This document shows, piece after piece, positions 19,048 through 28,031 of a stretch of 64,000 bases of DNA. The notes under the pieces are model-generated. The model searched no databases. It worked only from the letters and a program-made list of their open reading frames with translations, and was not told the origin of the DNA. The position numbers and the translations under genes were made by a program. Origin of the DNA: Chondrus crispus. Its lineage: Eukaryota; Rhodophyta; Florideophyceae; Gigartinales; Gigartinaceae. The DNA is taken from assembly GCF_000350225.1 (NCBI RefSeq), contig NW_005178992.1, positions 549,360-613,359 on the forward strand, written 5' to 3'. Position 1 is the stretch's first letter; every line of letters starts with the position of its first letter.

Positions 19048-22032
19048 TTACATGGAATCCCCACCGTTACCGTTGCTGTGGTAGACGAAGCCCTCTATAC
19101 CGTAGTCTACGAAAATTTCAGATCCTGGACTGATTAGGGTCTGTGCTTCCACGACCAAAATAGTCGGCTGGACTAATTGGGACGGATGAGTGGGAGCTTG
19201 CGGTGCCATTAACCTTGCGTTTTGTGGGCGGGGAAACAGCAGCTGCCCCTGTCTGTGTGCTTCGAATTCTTCGTCGTCGTGGTGATAGCGCGCGTCGTTG
19301 ATGTAACCACCCATTGTGAATGGTGTAGGGACAACGCATATTGCCTTTCGACCGTTCAGCAGGTCCTTGACGGCGTTGAATCCGTGTCCGCGTATGTTCA
19401 CTTGCAGCGCATATTTGTTGTAGCGATGTATGTCTACCCCGAGTACACCGCCGCCATATTTCTTTGCCATCTGCCTGCGCTTTCCGAGATCGTGGTATAC
19501 CAACGTACCAAAGTACGAACAGATTCGGTCCCCCTTCTGAAAAGTCTTTGCCGCAAATACACCCTGACCAGCCATTTGGTGCTTGATGGTTGAGGTTGCG
19601 ACGAACAAACCGTTGGCAGCTGCATCAATCTGCAAAAGTTGTTTCGTGTCTGATTGTTCAAGCAGGCCTTGGTATTGACGGGGCCATTCATGGAATGGCT
19701 TGTTCATGCAGTCAATCAGGAATCCTCGATTATCCCAAGTGGATGCTAGATGAGACAGAATATGGTCAGGGAAGCATTGGTATGGTGGCATTCCTTTTGG
19801 AGCGTTCCACCTGGGATCAAGCATCTCTGGAGGGGCGTACTGTTCATGCACAGAACAAACTAAAGGAAGGAACTTCGACAATAGTTTGATATCTGTGGCC
19901 TTGGTAGCAATGGCTGATGCTGTTCTTCGTAAGACATGGTTGGAAGCCACAGCAAAGCATGCCTCATCTACTTCGCACCCGACAAATCTGCGATGATTGG
20001 GGAGAGTCATGCAAGCATGGGCAGTTGAGAAGGTACCGGCGAATAAATCCACCACGATATCACCTGGCTGAGAGAACCTGCAGATGAGTTCCTTGAGGAG
20101 GGCAACTGGTTTCTGCTCTGCGCGGAGAGCAAAGGTTTTTGATGGGTCGTTGCTGTTGCATCCTCGGAGCTGTTCACCGGGAAGAAGCCACATGACATTG
20201 TTAATGATGTTCTTGAAGGCCGGAAATGTTGAAGGGACGTAGTTAAAGTTCTTGTAGTTAACCATCGCTTCTTCCTCTTTGTGTGTAAGACCGTTTTTCT
20301 TGATATGGACTGCCAATTCGGCCCCATTTACGAGTGAACACTTCTTTCCCGGGGGTACTGTGATGACTGAGGGATGTCTCTCGACTATCAAGGGCATCGA
20401 ATCCACAGTGAATGTGGGCCTCTTTTGGCCCCTGCCGAGGTCTGTAGTCGAGGCTTTGAACTTTCTACGCCATGTCATGAATTGCTGTATCGAGCAGAAA
20501 ATGATGCCGTGTCCACCTTTTCTAAGGACCATAGCTGCAGTTTTCACGACCTCGTCCATGTCTTCATTTGTGAGGCAATCATGGGCCGAGTTTTTCTTGT
20601 CCGACTGTCTTCTCGTGTTATAGGGAGGGTCACATAGAAGCAATTGAGCTCCTGAAGAACTTAAAGGGTCCGTAGGTGCGATTAAATCTTCCAGCTCGAT
20701 GATTTCCTCGAAGCTTGACCGGTACAGCCTCAGATATGGTTTCAGTGCATCTTCCAACTCTTCCATCTTTTTCTTTATCGCTTGGTTTGAAATCGCGCGA
20801 GTTCCATTGGCTGGGATCTTGGTAGAGAATGGTTCGAGTGGAGTCTCAGCAGCCGACCGCTCAGGTCTTACTGGAATAATGTTGCCAACAATTTCCTTGA
20901 CTCGAGGGGCTGTACGTACGTAGTTTTGTACAGCTGACCGCAATCTCATCTCCGTCTCTAACTCCTTTCGAACTGTGTTGGTAAGGCGAAGCGGTATTTT
21001 AGAAAAGCGTTGAGGAACTCCTTCGTTGTGCACTTTGAACCTTACGAAACCGGGCCATTTGATGTGAGATGGCAGTGCGTAGAGCTCGTGCGCATGCGTC
21101 ATTGAATGAATGTCTTGGAAGAACTCTGTGGCAAGAGTGCGTAGGCACTCATCCAGGCTGTTGGTTCTATCACAGACGTGTGCGAACGTTTCTTCTTTCG
21201 TATGTGTCAGAGAAGCATGGGGCTCAAATCGCTTCGCTTGCGAGCTTCTGAGAAAGCCTTCTGTACGTGACTGAATGACCCGAAACTGAACGAAATCCGA
21301 GGTCAACTGAAGATATGGGAGGAACATGCTTTCGACACCGTCAAAACCGAAGCTGGCAGCATACGTATCCCACGCTCTGACCACTTGCTGAATTGCAGCT
21401 CCTATTCTAACTGCTTTTTCGGTAGTGAGGGCGCTCAAGGTTAAGCTGGGAGGGTACGAGGTCGGTTGTGCTATTGATCTTGTTATTTTCCTTTTCTTTG
21501 CAGGCCTCTCCTCGTTGATGCTCTTCGTAATGTCAATAATCACGGATACGAAAATGAGCTGCTCGAATCGGGTGACAGGTTCCGTTTTGTAGGCGTAGGT
21601 TTTATCTTTTTTAGGCTTCGTCCATGAAAGGCCACTATCTGTGAAGAAAGAGCAAACCAAGTGCCTGTGATTTAAAGGGAATCCTTCGCGTGATGTGTGC
21701 TCGAATACGTCTCGAACTCGCCTATCGGTTTCATTGTGCATCATATCAACGGCGGCAGCAGTGGGAAAGTACAATCCATTGCTACTAGTTTGGAGCTTGG
21801 CAATGAGCTGAGTCTTTTCGTAGTTTGTGTAGTCGTTGCCTTCGGTAACAAAAAGGAGTATGTCCTTGACGGCTGATGGCATCTCCATTTCTGCACGGTT
21901 AGCGAAAACCTTCTGGACCCATTCGCAGAACTTTGCAAAAGGAAGGTCTCTGGCTTTCGCGGTGGGTTCCAAAGCATCCCAAGCATCCCGAACGGCTATT
22001 GAAAGCTTTGCAAAAGTAGTGAGCTTTGCCAT
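19048..22032 (-). CDS. DNA methyltransferase (DPPY class)-SET domain fusion
   Basis: The product is 994 residues from the ATG at 22032 (MAKLTTFAKL). Upstream in-frame codons lack a better ATG. Residues 468-473 read DPPYNT, the catalytic motif of amino-methyltransferases that make N6-methyladenine or N4-methylcytosine. The SAM-binding motif VDLFAGTFSTAHA follows at about 661-673. DPPY before FxG is the beta-class order seen in the N6_N4_Mtase family. A SET domain fills about 820-990: GVFAAKTFQKGD, YINDARY near 910 and EIFVDYG near 972-978, where Asn and Tyr are the usual SET active-site positions. SET enzymes methylate protein lysines. The N-terminal 450 residues are unrecognised. It is divergent from the ParB/dioxygenase gene. 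One protein could thus methylate both DNA and protein; substrates are inferred. Confidence 0.85.
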   Translation of the reverse strand: MAKLTTFAKLSIAVRDAWDALEPTAKARDLPFAKFCEWVQKVFANRAEMEMPSAVKDILLFVTEGNDYTNYEKTQLIAKLQTSSNGLYFPTAAAVDMMHNETDRRVRDVFEHTSREGFPLNHRHLVCSFFTDSGLSWTKPKKDKTYAYKTEPVTRFEQLIFVSVIIDITKSINEERPAKKRKITRSIAQPTSYPPSLTLSALTTEKAVRIGAAIQQVVRAWDTYAASFGFDGVESMFLPYLQLTSDFVQFRVIQSRTEGFLRSSQAKRFEPHASLTHTKEETFAHVCDRTNSLDECLRTLATEFFQDIHSMTHAHELYALPSHIKWPGFVRFKVHNEGVPQRFSKIPLRLTNTVRKELETEMRLRSAVQNYVRTAPRVKEIVGNIIPVRPERSAAETPLEPFSTKIPANGTRAISNQAIKKKMEELEDALKPYLRLYRSSFEEIIELEDLIAPTDPLSSSGAQLLLCDPPYNTRRQSDKKNSAHDCLTNEDMDEVVKTAAMVLRKGGHGIIFCSIQQFMTWRRKFKASTTDLGRGQKRPTFTVDSMPLIVERHPSVITVPPGKKCSLVNGAELAVHIKKNGLTHKEEEAMVNYKNFNYVPSTFPAFKNIINNVMWLLPGEQLRGCNSNDPSKTFALRAEQKPVALLKELICRFSQPGDIVVDLFAGTFSTAHACMTLPNHRRFVGCEVDEACFAVASNHVLRRTASAIATKATDIKLLSKFLPLVCSVHEQYAPPEMLDPRWNAPKGMPPYQCFPDHILSHLASTWDNRGFLIDCMNKPFHEWPRQYQGLLEQSDTKQLLQIDAAANGLFVATSTIKHQMAGQGVFAAKTFQKGDRICSYFGTLVYHDLGKRRQMAKKYGGGVLGVDIHRYNKYALQVNIRGHGFNAVKDLLNGRKAICVVPTPFTMGGYINDARYHHDDEEFEAHRQGQLLFPRPQNARLMAPQAPTHPSQLVQPTILVVEAQTLISPGSEIFVDYGIEGFVYHSNGNGGDSM

Positions 22033-22508
22033 GGTAATGCTATGAGATGAAGGATGGGAGGATATATTAGGTAGAAGGCAGGGGTGGTGATTGACTCGTG
22101 CGAGGGCGGCGTGGATTCTGTTGTCGGTAGTCTTTTTAAATTGGGGCAACAAAAGAAGTAGGAAGGCGCTGGATAGCAATCGGGCAAGTGCGACGAATGG
22201 GGAACGACGTGTGCCGACGCTGGATGGGAGACTCTTTAAAGAGTGTAGTTGTTGTTGGAAGAATGAAGGGGAATGGTCGAAAGATCTGAAGAGGGACACG
22301 GCAGTGGAAATGTGACGATAAGTCAACCGGATGAGGTGAATGGGTCGACCGAGACTTTCAAAGACGGATTAGCGCAGTGGTCAGAGAAGGGGATCTCAAG
22401 CGTGTTTGTTGGGGTGGGGGAGGCACAGCGACGGATAACGCTAATCCTCTGATGAATCGAGGGATCGCGAGGTGGAGAATGGTCATAAAATGGGGTTTGA
22501 GCGTGCTT

Positions 22509-22556
22509 AGTCGGCGTGGGAGGGCGAGGGAGGGCGAGGGAGGGCGAGGGAAAGAC
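22509..22556. repeat. gggagggcga triplicate
   Basis: Three head-to-tail copies of a gggagggcga unit lie in the divergent intergenic region. They are purine-rich and could form unusual structure. Confidence 0.5.
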
Positions 22557-22626
22557 GTGTGGAGGCCGATGGGAAGTTGGGTTGAGATGACGTAGTACAG
22601 CGTAGTACGACATTGGTTTCAGGTGT

Positions 22627-22776
22627 AGTATGATTCGGCAATCATACTGGAAAAGAGTGGGAAATTTTATTATTAAAACATGCTTGGCCGAGTATGATTG
22701 CCGAATCATACTGGCCGGAACCCCCAAAAAATTACTGAAAAGTAGGTCTTTCCCAGTATGATTGGGCAATCATACT
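22627..22776. promoter_or_regulatory. three 22-bp palindromes at exact 64-bp spacing
   Basis: The sites are 22,627-22,648, 22,691-22,712 and 22,755-22,776. Each is AGTATGATT, four bases, AATCATACT. The middle bases are cggc, gccg and gggc, so the second site is the exact reverse complement of the first. Spacers are 42 bp. They lie between the divergent methyltransferase-SET and ParB/dioxygenase genes. They could be operators, or parS-like sites for the adjacent ParB-like protein; neither role is shown by sequence alone. Confidence 0.7.
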
Positions 22777-23229
22777 CGAAGCGCCCGCCAGGTCGACCGA
22801 CGTAAATTTTGGGGGATGAGCGGGGAATGCCCTGGCTTCCATGCGGGCTTGCGCAAGTGGAGGGCGCTGATTGGCGGGATGGAGGGGCTCAATGTAACGG
22901 GCCTTGCTGGTGGTGGCGTCCACTCTCCTACTCTATTGATAGTCCCATCAACGGCTTCCATCTCGAATGAGTCCCCAGGCGACCGGTTGAAGAGTGTGTT
23001 GAGAGAATTTCTGTCGTTCCTGCTTTGAACGTGGGGCTTATACTAGGGGGATTCGCGACCGCTTAGCTGAATCGTTCGGGAATCGCTGGACGAGAGCTGC
23101 TGCGCATTGGAGTTGTATTTGGTTTACGTGGATCAGGCTGAATCGCGACCGTTGCTTGGAATCTTGGCACGAGAGCTGTAGTGTGGCTGCGTTGAGTAAG
23201 AGTGATTCACTTTGCGTACTATCAGGCTG

Positions 23230-23237
23230 TATAAAAG
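23230..23237 (+). promoter_or_regulatory. TATA box (tataaaag)
   Basis: A consensus TATA element lies 8 bp before the first ATG (23,245) of the ParB/dioxygenase frame. At normal spacing, transcription would begin after that ATG, which favours the next in-frame ATG at 23,314 as the true start. Confidence 0.5.
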
Positions 23238-23244
23238 CTTTGAT

Positions 23245-26200
23245 ATGGTGGACGGGAGACCAGTTGCGGATGAGGAACGTCAAGGTGGATCTGAAAGCGG
23301 TTCAGAAGGCGAAATGAACCAGGATTCGAGTCGGAAACGATTGGATAGGGGAGAAAGACGCGCTCGTGCTGAGAATGAAGAAGCAGCTGGTACCGTAGCT
23401 AGTGCTCGGACCGACAATAGCTCTGGCAATGGGGCGAGTGCTGAAAGGGGGCGCAGAGGTCGTCGTGGTCGTGGTCGTCGTGGTTCTCGCGGTGCTCGTG
23501 GTACTCGTGGCACTCGTGGTACTCGTGATGGCCGTGGTGGTCGTAGTGCGCGTGCTGCGAATGATGGGAGTGAAGGTGGAGAAGAAACGGCTTCCGTCGC
23601 AGGCAAGAGCGCCAGTGTTGCTGCACGCGGTGCCGCTGAGGATGCTGCGTCCGTGGGCAGAGCAGCGGCTACGACTGCGATGCCCATATCCGTTGGACCA
23701 GTTGTTCTGCGCGTGCGCAGTCCACCTCGACCCCGAAAGAAGGGAGGCCAAACGATCAAGAGAGCAGCATCAAATTCCGCTGAGGAAGGAACCAGAACCC
23801 TAACCGATACGGAAACAGCAGGGAGGTCTGGTTACAGGCGGGAGGGTTCAGACGGTGTTGGAATATCGGAAGAAGCTGCTGACGTCATAATTGTGGACTC
23901 TGACGAAGAGGAGCGTGCTGCGCAGGACAGGCTTAAGAATGACAATCCCCTGCTGGCTCCTGAGGTAGATTTGAACAACTACCGCCAGTGTATTCTCGAA
24001 ATCGATGTTTCTTTGATAAGTGAGCCAAAGCAGAGCATTCGTTTGGTGGATGAGGAGCACCTCAGAGAGATGCGCCAGTCAATCAAAGAAAATGGATACA
24101 TGACCAGCTCCGGCACGCTATCGGTAACACTGAAGGAGGGCAACGGGTTAACCTGTGCCTTGGCTGAAGAGATGATTACGAATGGGAAGATCACCAGGGA
24201 GGTGTGGTTGATTGATGGGCGGCACCGGCTCATCGTGATCATCAGAGAGAGAATCCAAACTGTCAAAGTGACGCTGTGGATTCCTCGTCGAGATGTTCCG
24301 TGTCTCCACTCTGCGGAGATTGTTAGCATTGGTGCCTTTTTGAACAAGAGTACCTCTACGAACAGAGAGATGACCTTGCAGGACCAGATTCATGCTTGTG
24401 TGTCTTTAGCAAGGACGCTTGATGCCAGAGAAGACGTTGATATTCGCGCATCTAATTCTTCCCATCTGGCGACTGCCCTCTTCGCCGGAAAGACTTTGGG
24501 GAAGCAGAAGATGAGGCAGTTGCAACGTTACGGAATGATTGGCCTGAAACTTGCTCAGAACCAGGCCATGTTTGATATCTTTTTAGAGGAGACGAACACT
24601 CAATTGAATTTGAATCTTAGTCACGTGGCATCGGATGTTCTCCTTGGTATGGACTTGGAAGGGTTCAGGCTTGGACTGCAGTCCGTGAAGCAGAGAATTG
24701 AAACTGCAAACCAAACTGGATGGAGGGCCACTGGAAGGTTTGATCGACTAAGCAGAGCATTCTACAATGCAGTGGCCGAACAATACGGTGAGGTCAAAAA
24801 AGCTGCAGAGTTCTGCGGGTGGCCCGTCCGTGAGTTTTTGCAGCGTACGGTAGGAAAGACGAAGGTAACAGTTGGAGAGAGCATTCGGACGGGCATGGGA
24901 AGGTTTGACGAAGGTCAGAAGATGAAGGGCGTTATGAAAACCAAGCTGACGAATCTGAAGAAGCGTCTGAAGGCATTGCCTGGAGTCGAAGACTACGAGG
25001 CTGAGTCGGAATCAGATTCGGAGGTGGAGGGAGGATGTATAACCCTCACTAACTCAGAATCGTCAGGGAGGAATGATGGCGACCATGAGCAAGAATCGGA
25101 GTCGCCTCGAGGAACACCTCCCAATTCCAAACCAGGAGATTCATTGCGGCCGAAGCAGACTCCGGGCCCTGCCCAGAACTCTGAGCTGGCTAAGGAGCCG
25201 AAACAGCCACAAGGGAATGGGACCAAGCAAACTAAAGGCTCCAGTCAGCGACCTAAGCGAAAGAGTAAAAAGCGGAACTACAGCGAGCGCGGGGAAGATG
25301 AAGAGGATTTCGAGCCCGACTCCGGAAGGGGAAGACAGAGAAAAAAGCCGAAGATTGCGGGGACGGGGAAAGATGATGTCAATCCTGCTGCCACGGATGA
25401 GGGGTCCGGGTATATGCCGCGAGATGATCTGGTGCGTGCTCTAGAAGGCTTGCCTGAGAACGAGGTTATTCGGATTATGGATGCCCTTGGTCTGGATGTC
25501 GTCTCTCGTCCGGAAAAGGAAACTGTTCGAGATGAAGGGAAGTTTGCCTCCACGGATGGAAGCGGCTTTAAAGATGAAGTTGCAGCTGTACTGCCGATAG
25601 GGTATGACGACCCGGTTCCATACGAAGGTTTAGAGCATCCGCAATGGTGCCGGTTTGCTTTTCTATTCCCTAGTCAATGGCCAAAGAAGAACCCTATTCG
25701 TCATGCTATGCCGTTTTTGGAGACGATACTCGTTCCGCATGAACACCGGGCGAACGTGTTTTTTAACAGTGCAGCCGATGTGCTTCGAGATAATCACCAC
25801 TTGGTCTTCTGGCGTGCAGCGCTGAACTACCTCGTCGATCATCCACAAGAAGAGGTCGTTCCCGATGGCGAAGAACGCTTTACTGAAGTCCCCAAGAACC
25901 TGCTTCCTTGGGCGTCTGCCATTGCAAATGACTACGCTGCTCTCGCATATTTCGCTGAGAAACGAGGAGAGCTTGAATCTCAGGGGTACTGCGTTCTGAG
26001 CAACTTTCTGGATGATGGACGCAACCCGGAGAAGGTGGGGTCGGTGACAATACCGCAGATAGATGGGGACCGGCATGTTTTCTCACGTCTTCGGGCTGAA
26101 GTGCAGGCCTCTTTTCCTGGCGCTCAGGCTCTGAGGGATCCCGACAATCGCACGGTGTGGAATTGGATTGTGAATGAGGGTTTCGATGTCGATGCTGTGA

Positions 26201-27126
26201 AGGGTGAGAAAGGGATTGCTCGCTACACCACTACCAATTTCGGGGTGACTACTCATCTAGAGCAAAACGCAAGCACGGTGCTGACTGCTCGGCTGAGAGC
26301 GCTTTTGGACATCCGTATTTTGCAAGCGCTGGCGGCGTTGGTGGTATGGAAAAATAAGAGCGGTAGCGAGGAGATGTATATTCCGAAGACCGGTGGGCGG
26401 TGGTTGCTGACGGCGAAAGGGTGCAAGCGCCAGGCACTGCATACGGATTTTCCTTCTATGAGCAGAACGGACACCGTTCGTGGCAAGAGAAACCCCGGTT
26501 ACTTTACTATTACCACAGGCAGTTTAGAAGTGCCGGTCTGGGTTTGTCCGTTTTCGCATAAGACGGTATCGATGGCCCCAGAACGAGGTATTCGCGCTAT
26601 GTCGAAAGGGAGTGTGGCAGGAATCCTCAGGATACCGCCGTACTCTATCTTCGTCGGTCGTGGGGACATGTTTCATGCTGGTGCCGGATATGGAGATTCA
26701 GCAGGGGACGGGAGCTGCCTTCGATATCACCTGTATTTCGTGCCAATGAGCCATCGCTTAGAGGATGGTGTTCATATGCTCCAAAAGTTTGATCCCATTA
26801 TGAAGACCAACCTGGACGACGATACGAACGAGGACGTAAATGAAGGTGAGGATGATGCAACCGGCGAGGTTGTCGGCGAAGGGGATGTGGATGGGGATGA
26901 CGGTTATGTGGATGATGTGGAAGCCGATGGGGAAGGGGATGATGTTGTAATGAAGGAGGGAGTACCTGCTACTCAGCCAGTGCAAATTCTCAAAGAGGGT
27001 AGCTCGACCGCGAAAGCTGCTGTTGGGCCTTCAGGTGGGAATCCTGTCCAATTGCCAATCCCTGATACCCAGGAACAGGAGGTAACACCAGATTTAGATG
27101 AGTATGAGGAGAAGAAATCTGACTAG
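23245..27126 (+). CDS. ParB-like domain / 2OG-Fe(II) dioxygenase fusion protein
   Basis: 1,293 residues if started at 23,245 (23,314 is also possible; see the TATA box). An Arg/Gly-rich stretch at about 70-105 suggests nucleic-acid binding. A ParB/sulfiredoxin-like domain lies at about 250-400, with IDGRHRL at 323-329 and a NKSTSTNREMTLQDQIHA helix region. Basic and acidic low-complexity segments follow. The C-terminal domain has GGRWLLT (about 1049-1055), His1066-x-Asp1068 (LHTDF), distal His1144 (MFHAGAGY) and Arg1160 (CLRYHLYF). This is the iron and 2-oxoglutarate ligand set of double-stranded beta-helix dioxygenases, the superfamily that includes TET/JBP and AlkB. The tail is very acidic. 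Such a protein could bind DNA and oxidise bases or proteins, possibly reversing its divergent methyltransferase neighbour. That pairing is inference. Confidence 0.8.
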   Translation: MVDGRPVADEERQGGSESGSEGEMNQDSSRKRLDRGERRARAENEEAAGTVASARTDNSSGNGASAERGRRGRRGRGRRGSRGARGTRGTRGTRDGRGGRSARAANDGSEGGEETASVAGKSASVAARGAAEDAASVGRAAATTAMPISVGPVVLRVRSPPRPRKKGGQTIKRAASNSAEEGTRTLTDTETAGRSGYRREGSDGVGISEEAADVIIVDSDEEERAAQDRLKNDNPLLAPEVDLNNYRQCILEIDVSLISEPKQSIRLVDEEHLREMRQSIKENGYMTSSGTLSVTLKEGNGLTCALAEEMITNGKITREVWLIDGRHRLIVIIRERIQTVKVTLWIPRRDVPCLHSAEIVSIGAFLNKSTSTNREMTLQDQIHACVSLARTLDAREDVDIRASNSSHLATALFAGKTLGKQKMRQLQRYGMIGLKLAQNQAMFDIFLEETNTQLNLNLSHVASDVLLGMDLEGFRLGLQSVKQRIETANQTGWRATGRFDRLSRAFYNAVAEQYGEVKKAAEFCGWPVREFLQRTVGKTKVTVGESIRTGMGRFDEGQKMKGVMKTKLTNLKKRLKALPGVEDYEAESESDSEVEGGCITLTNSESSGRNDGDHEQESESPRGTPPNSKPGDSLRPKQTPGPAQNSELAKEPKQPQGNGTKQTKGSSQRPKRKSKKRNYSERGEDEEDFEPDSGRGRQRKKPKIAGTGKDDVNPAATDEGSGYMPRDDLVRALEGLPENEVIRIMDALGLDVVSRPEKETVRDEGKFASTDGSGFKDEVAAVLPIGYDDPVPYEGLEHPQWCRFAFLFPSQWPKKNPIRHAMPFLETILVPHEHRANVFFNSAADVLRDNHHLVFWRAALNYLVDHPQEEVVPDGEERFTEVPKNLLPWASAIANDYAALAYFAEKRGELESQGYCVLSNFLDDGRNPEKVGSVTIPQIDGDRHVFSRLRAEVQASFPGAQALRDPDNRTVWNWIVNEGFDVDAVKGEKGIARYTTTNFGVTTHLEQNASTVLTARLRALLDIRILQALAALVVWKNKSGSEEMYIPKTGGRWLLTAKGCKRQALHTDFPSMSRTDTVRGKRNPGYFTITTGSLEVPVWVCPFSHKTVSMAPERGIRAMSKGSVAGILRIPPYSIFVGRGDMFHAGAGYGDSAGDGSCLRYHLYFVPMSHRLEDGVHMLQKFDPIMKTNLDDDTNEDVNEGEDDATGEVVGEGDVDGDDGYVDDVEADGEGDDVVMKEGVPATQPVQILKEGSSTAKAAVGPSGGNPVQLPIPDTQEQEVTPDLDEYEEKKSD

Positions 27127-27478
27127 GGTCGAAGTAGGAATGCCTTGAAAAGTTGGTAGTACTTGTTGTAAAAGTAGACCCTGCGCGCAGCGGAGAGTAA
27201 ACCTCGCGCCTTACCGGTGAGGGTGTCCTGTAAAAGATATTTTCTATTTGGGAAGTCAGGGACAGCGGAAAAGAAGGGGTTCAAGAGCGTCTACATGGGG
27301 ATTTAAAGGCAGGCTCTCGACTGCATGCTGAATGAGCCTGGTTGTAGGAGTATAGATAGTTGTGTCGCGCAATTTTCCCGCCCTAGGTAGTGGGCAACAT
27401 GGAAAAGAACATTCTGATCAGTTTACTTCAACCTATGTACTTTCTTGGGGCCAAGAGGGGGATATTTCATATAAATAA

Positions 27479-27566
27479 TAAAAACTGCGTGGGCATTAGC
27501 AACGCTGACCTAGAGTACCGTTTTTTGTTAAATTGTTGTACAGCTGGTTGCCAGCCGCCGAAAAGA
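27479..27566 (+). repeat. 88-bp repeat, copy 1
   Basis: Shares gcgtgggcattagcaacgct, gacctaga-taccgttttttg and ttaaattgttgtacagctgg with 31,181-31,266. Copy 2 sits just before the start of the small acidic gene, so this copy may mark a duplicated promoter or 5' flank. Confidence 0.65.
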
Positions 27567-27941
27567 AGGTAAAAGCTATGAATGGCATGTTACCTGAAAG
27601 AGGATGATACTTAAAATAACAATTTGTTAAATTGTTGTAAGAGCCATGAATGGCATGTTGCCTGAAAGAGGAAGATATTTAAAAGAGCAATGGGAAAAGG
27701 CGGTTATTATTACGTTTGGGGAAAACATTACAATAGGAGCATGACGATAGGAGCGGTTGCGTATTTTCAATGTGTGCAATTTTCTTCATTGGGCGGTTTT
27801 GGGGTTTGAGCGATGAACCGCATTCCATACAGCACAAGTTTTAGATGGGCGCGTCATTGACTTGGAGTAGAATAGCTTTTTTTGATATCTTCATAAGTAG
27901 AGCTTAGTAGAACTTACATGAGGAAACGATTCTGAGGTGGA

Positions 27942-27972
27942 GAGAGAGATTTAGAGAGAGAGAGAGAGAGCT
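27942..27972. repeat. GA microsatellite
   Basis: gagagaga-type runs, interrupted once by ttta, lie 60 bp before the start of the RNase II-like gene. Confidence 0.7.
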
Positions 27973-28031
27973 ACCACTTGCGCACGTTTACTCGTTGTTT
28001 TTGTATAGAAGGACGATACATCTGTGAGAGA

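Larger units (their letters stand above)
27127..28031. other. intergenic region with short repeats
   Basis: No gene is recognised. It contains an 88-bp segment (27,479-27,566) repeated at 31,181-31,266. Two tandem copies of catgaatggcatgttgcctg-type sequence lie at about 27,576-27,680, and a GA dinucleotide tract at 27,942-27,972. Confidence 0.5.

Noticed and set aside
23280..23803. His-, Thr- or Val-rich frames antisense to or overlapping the ParB/dioxygenase gene
   Set aside because: They are shadows of the Arg/Gly codon repeat in the real frame.
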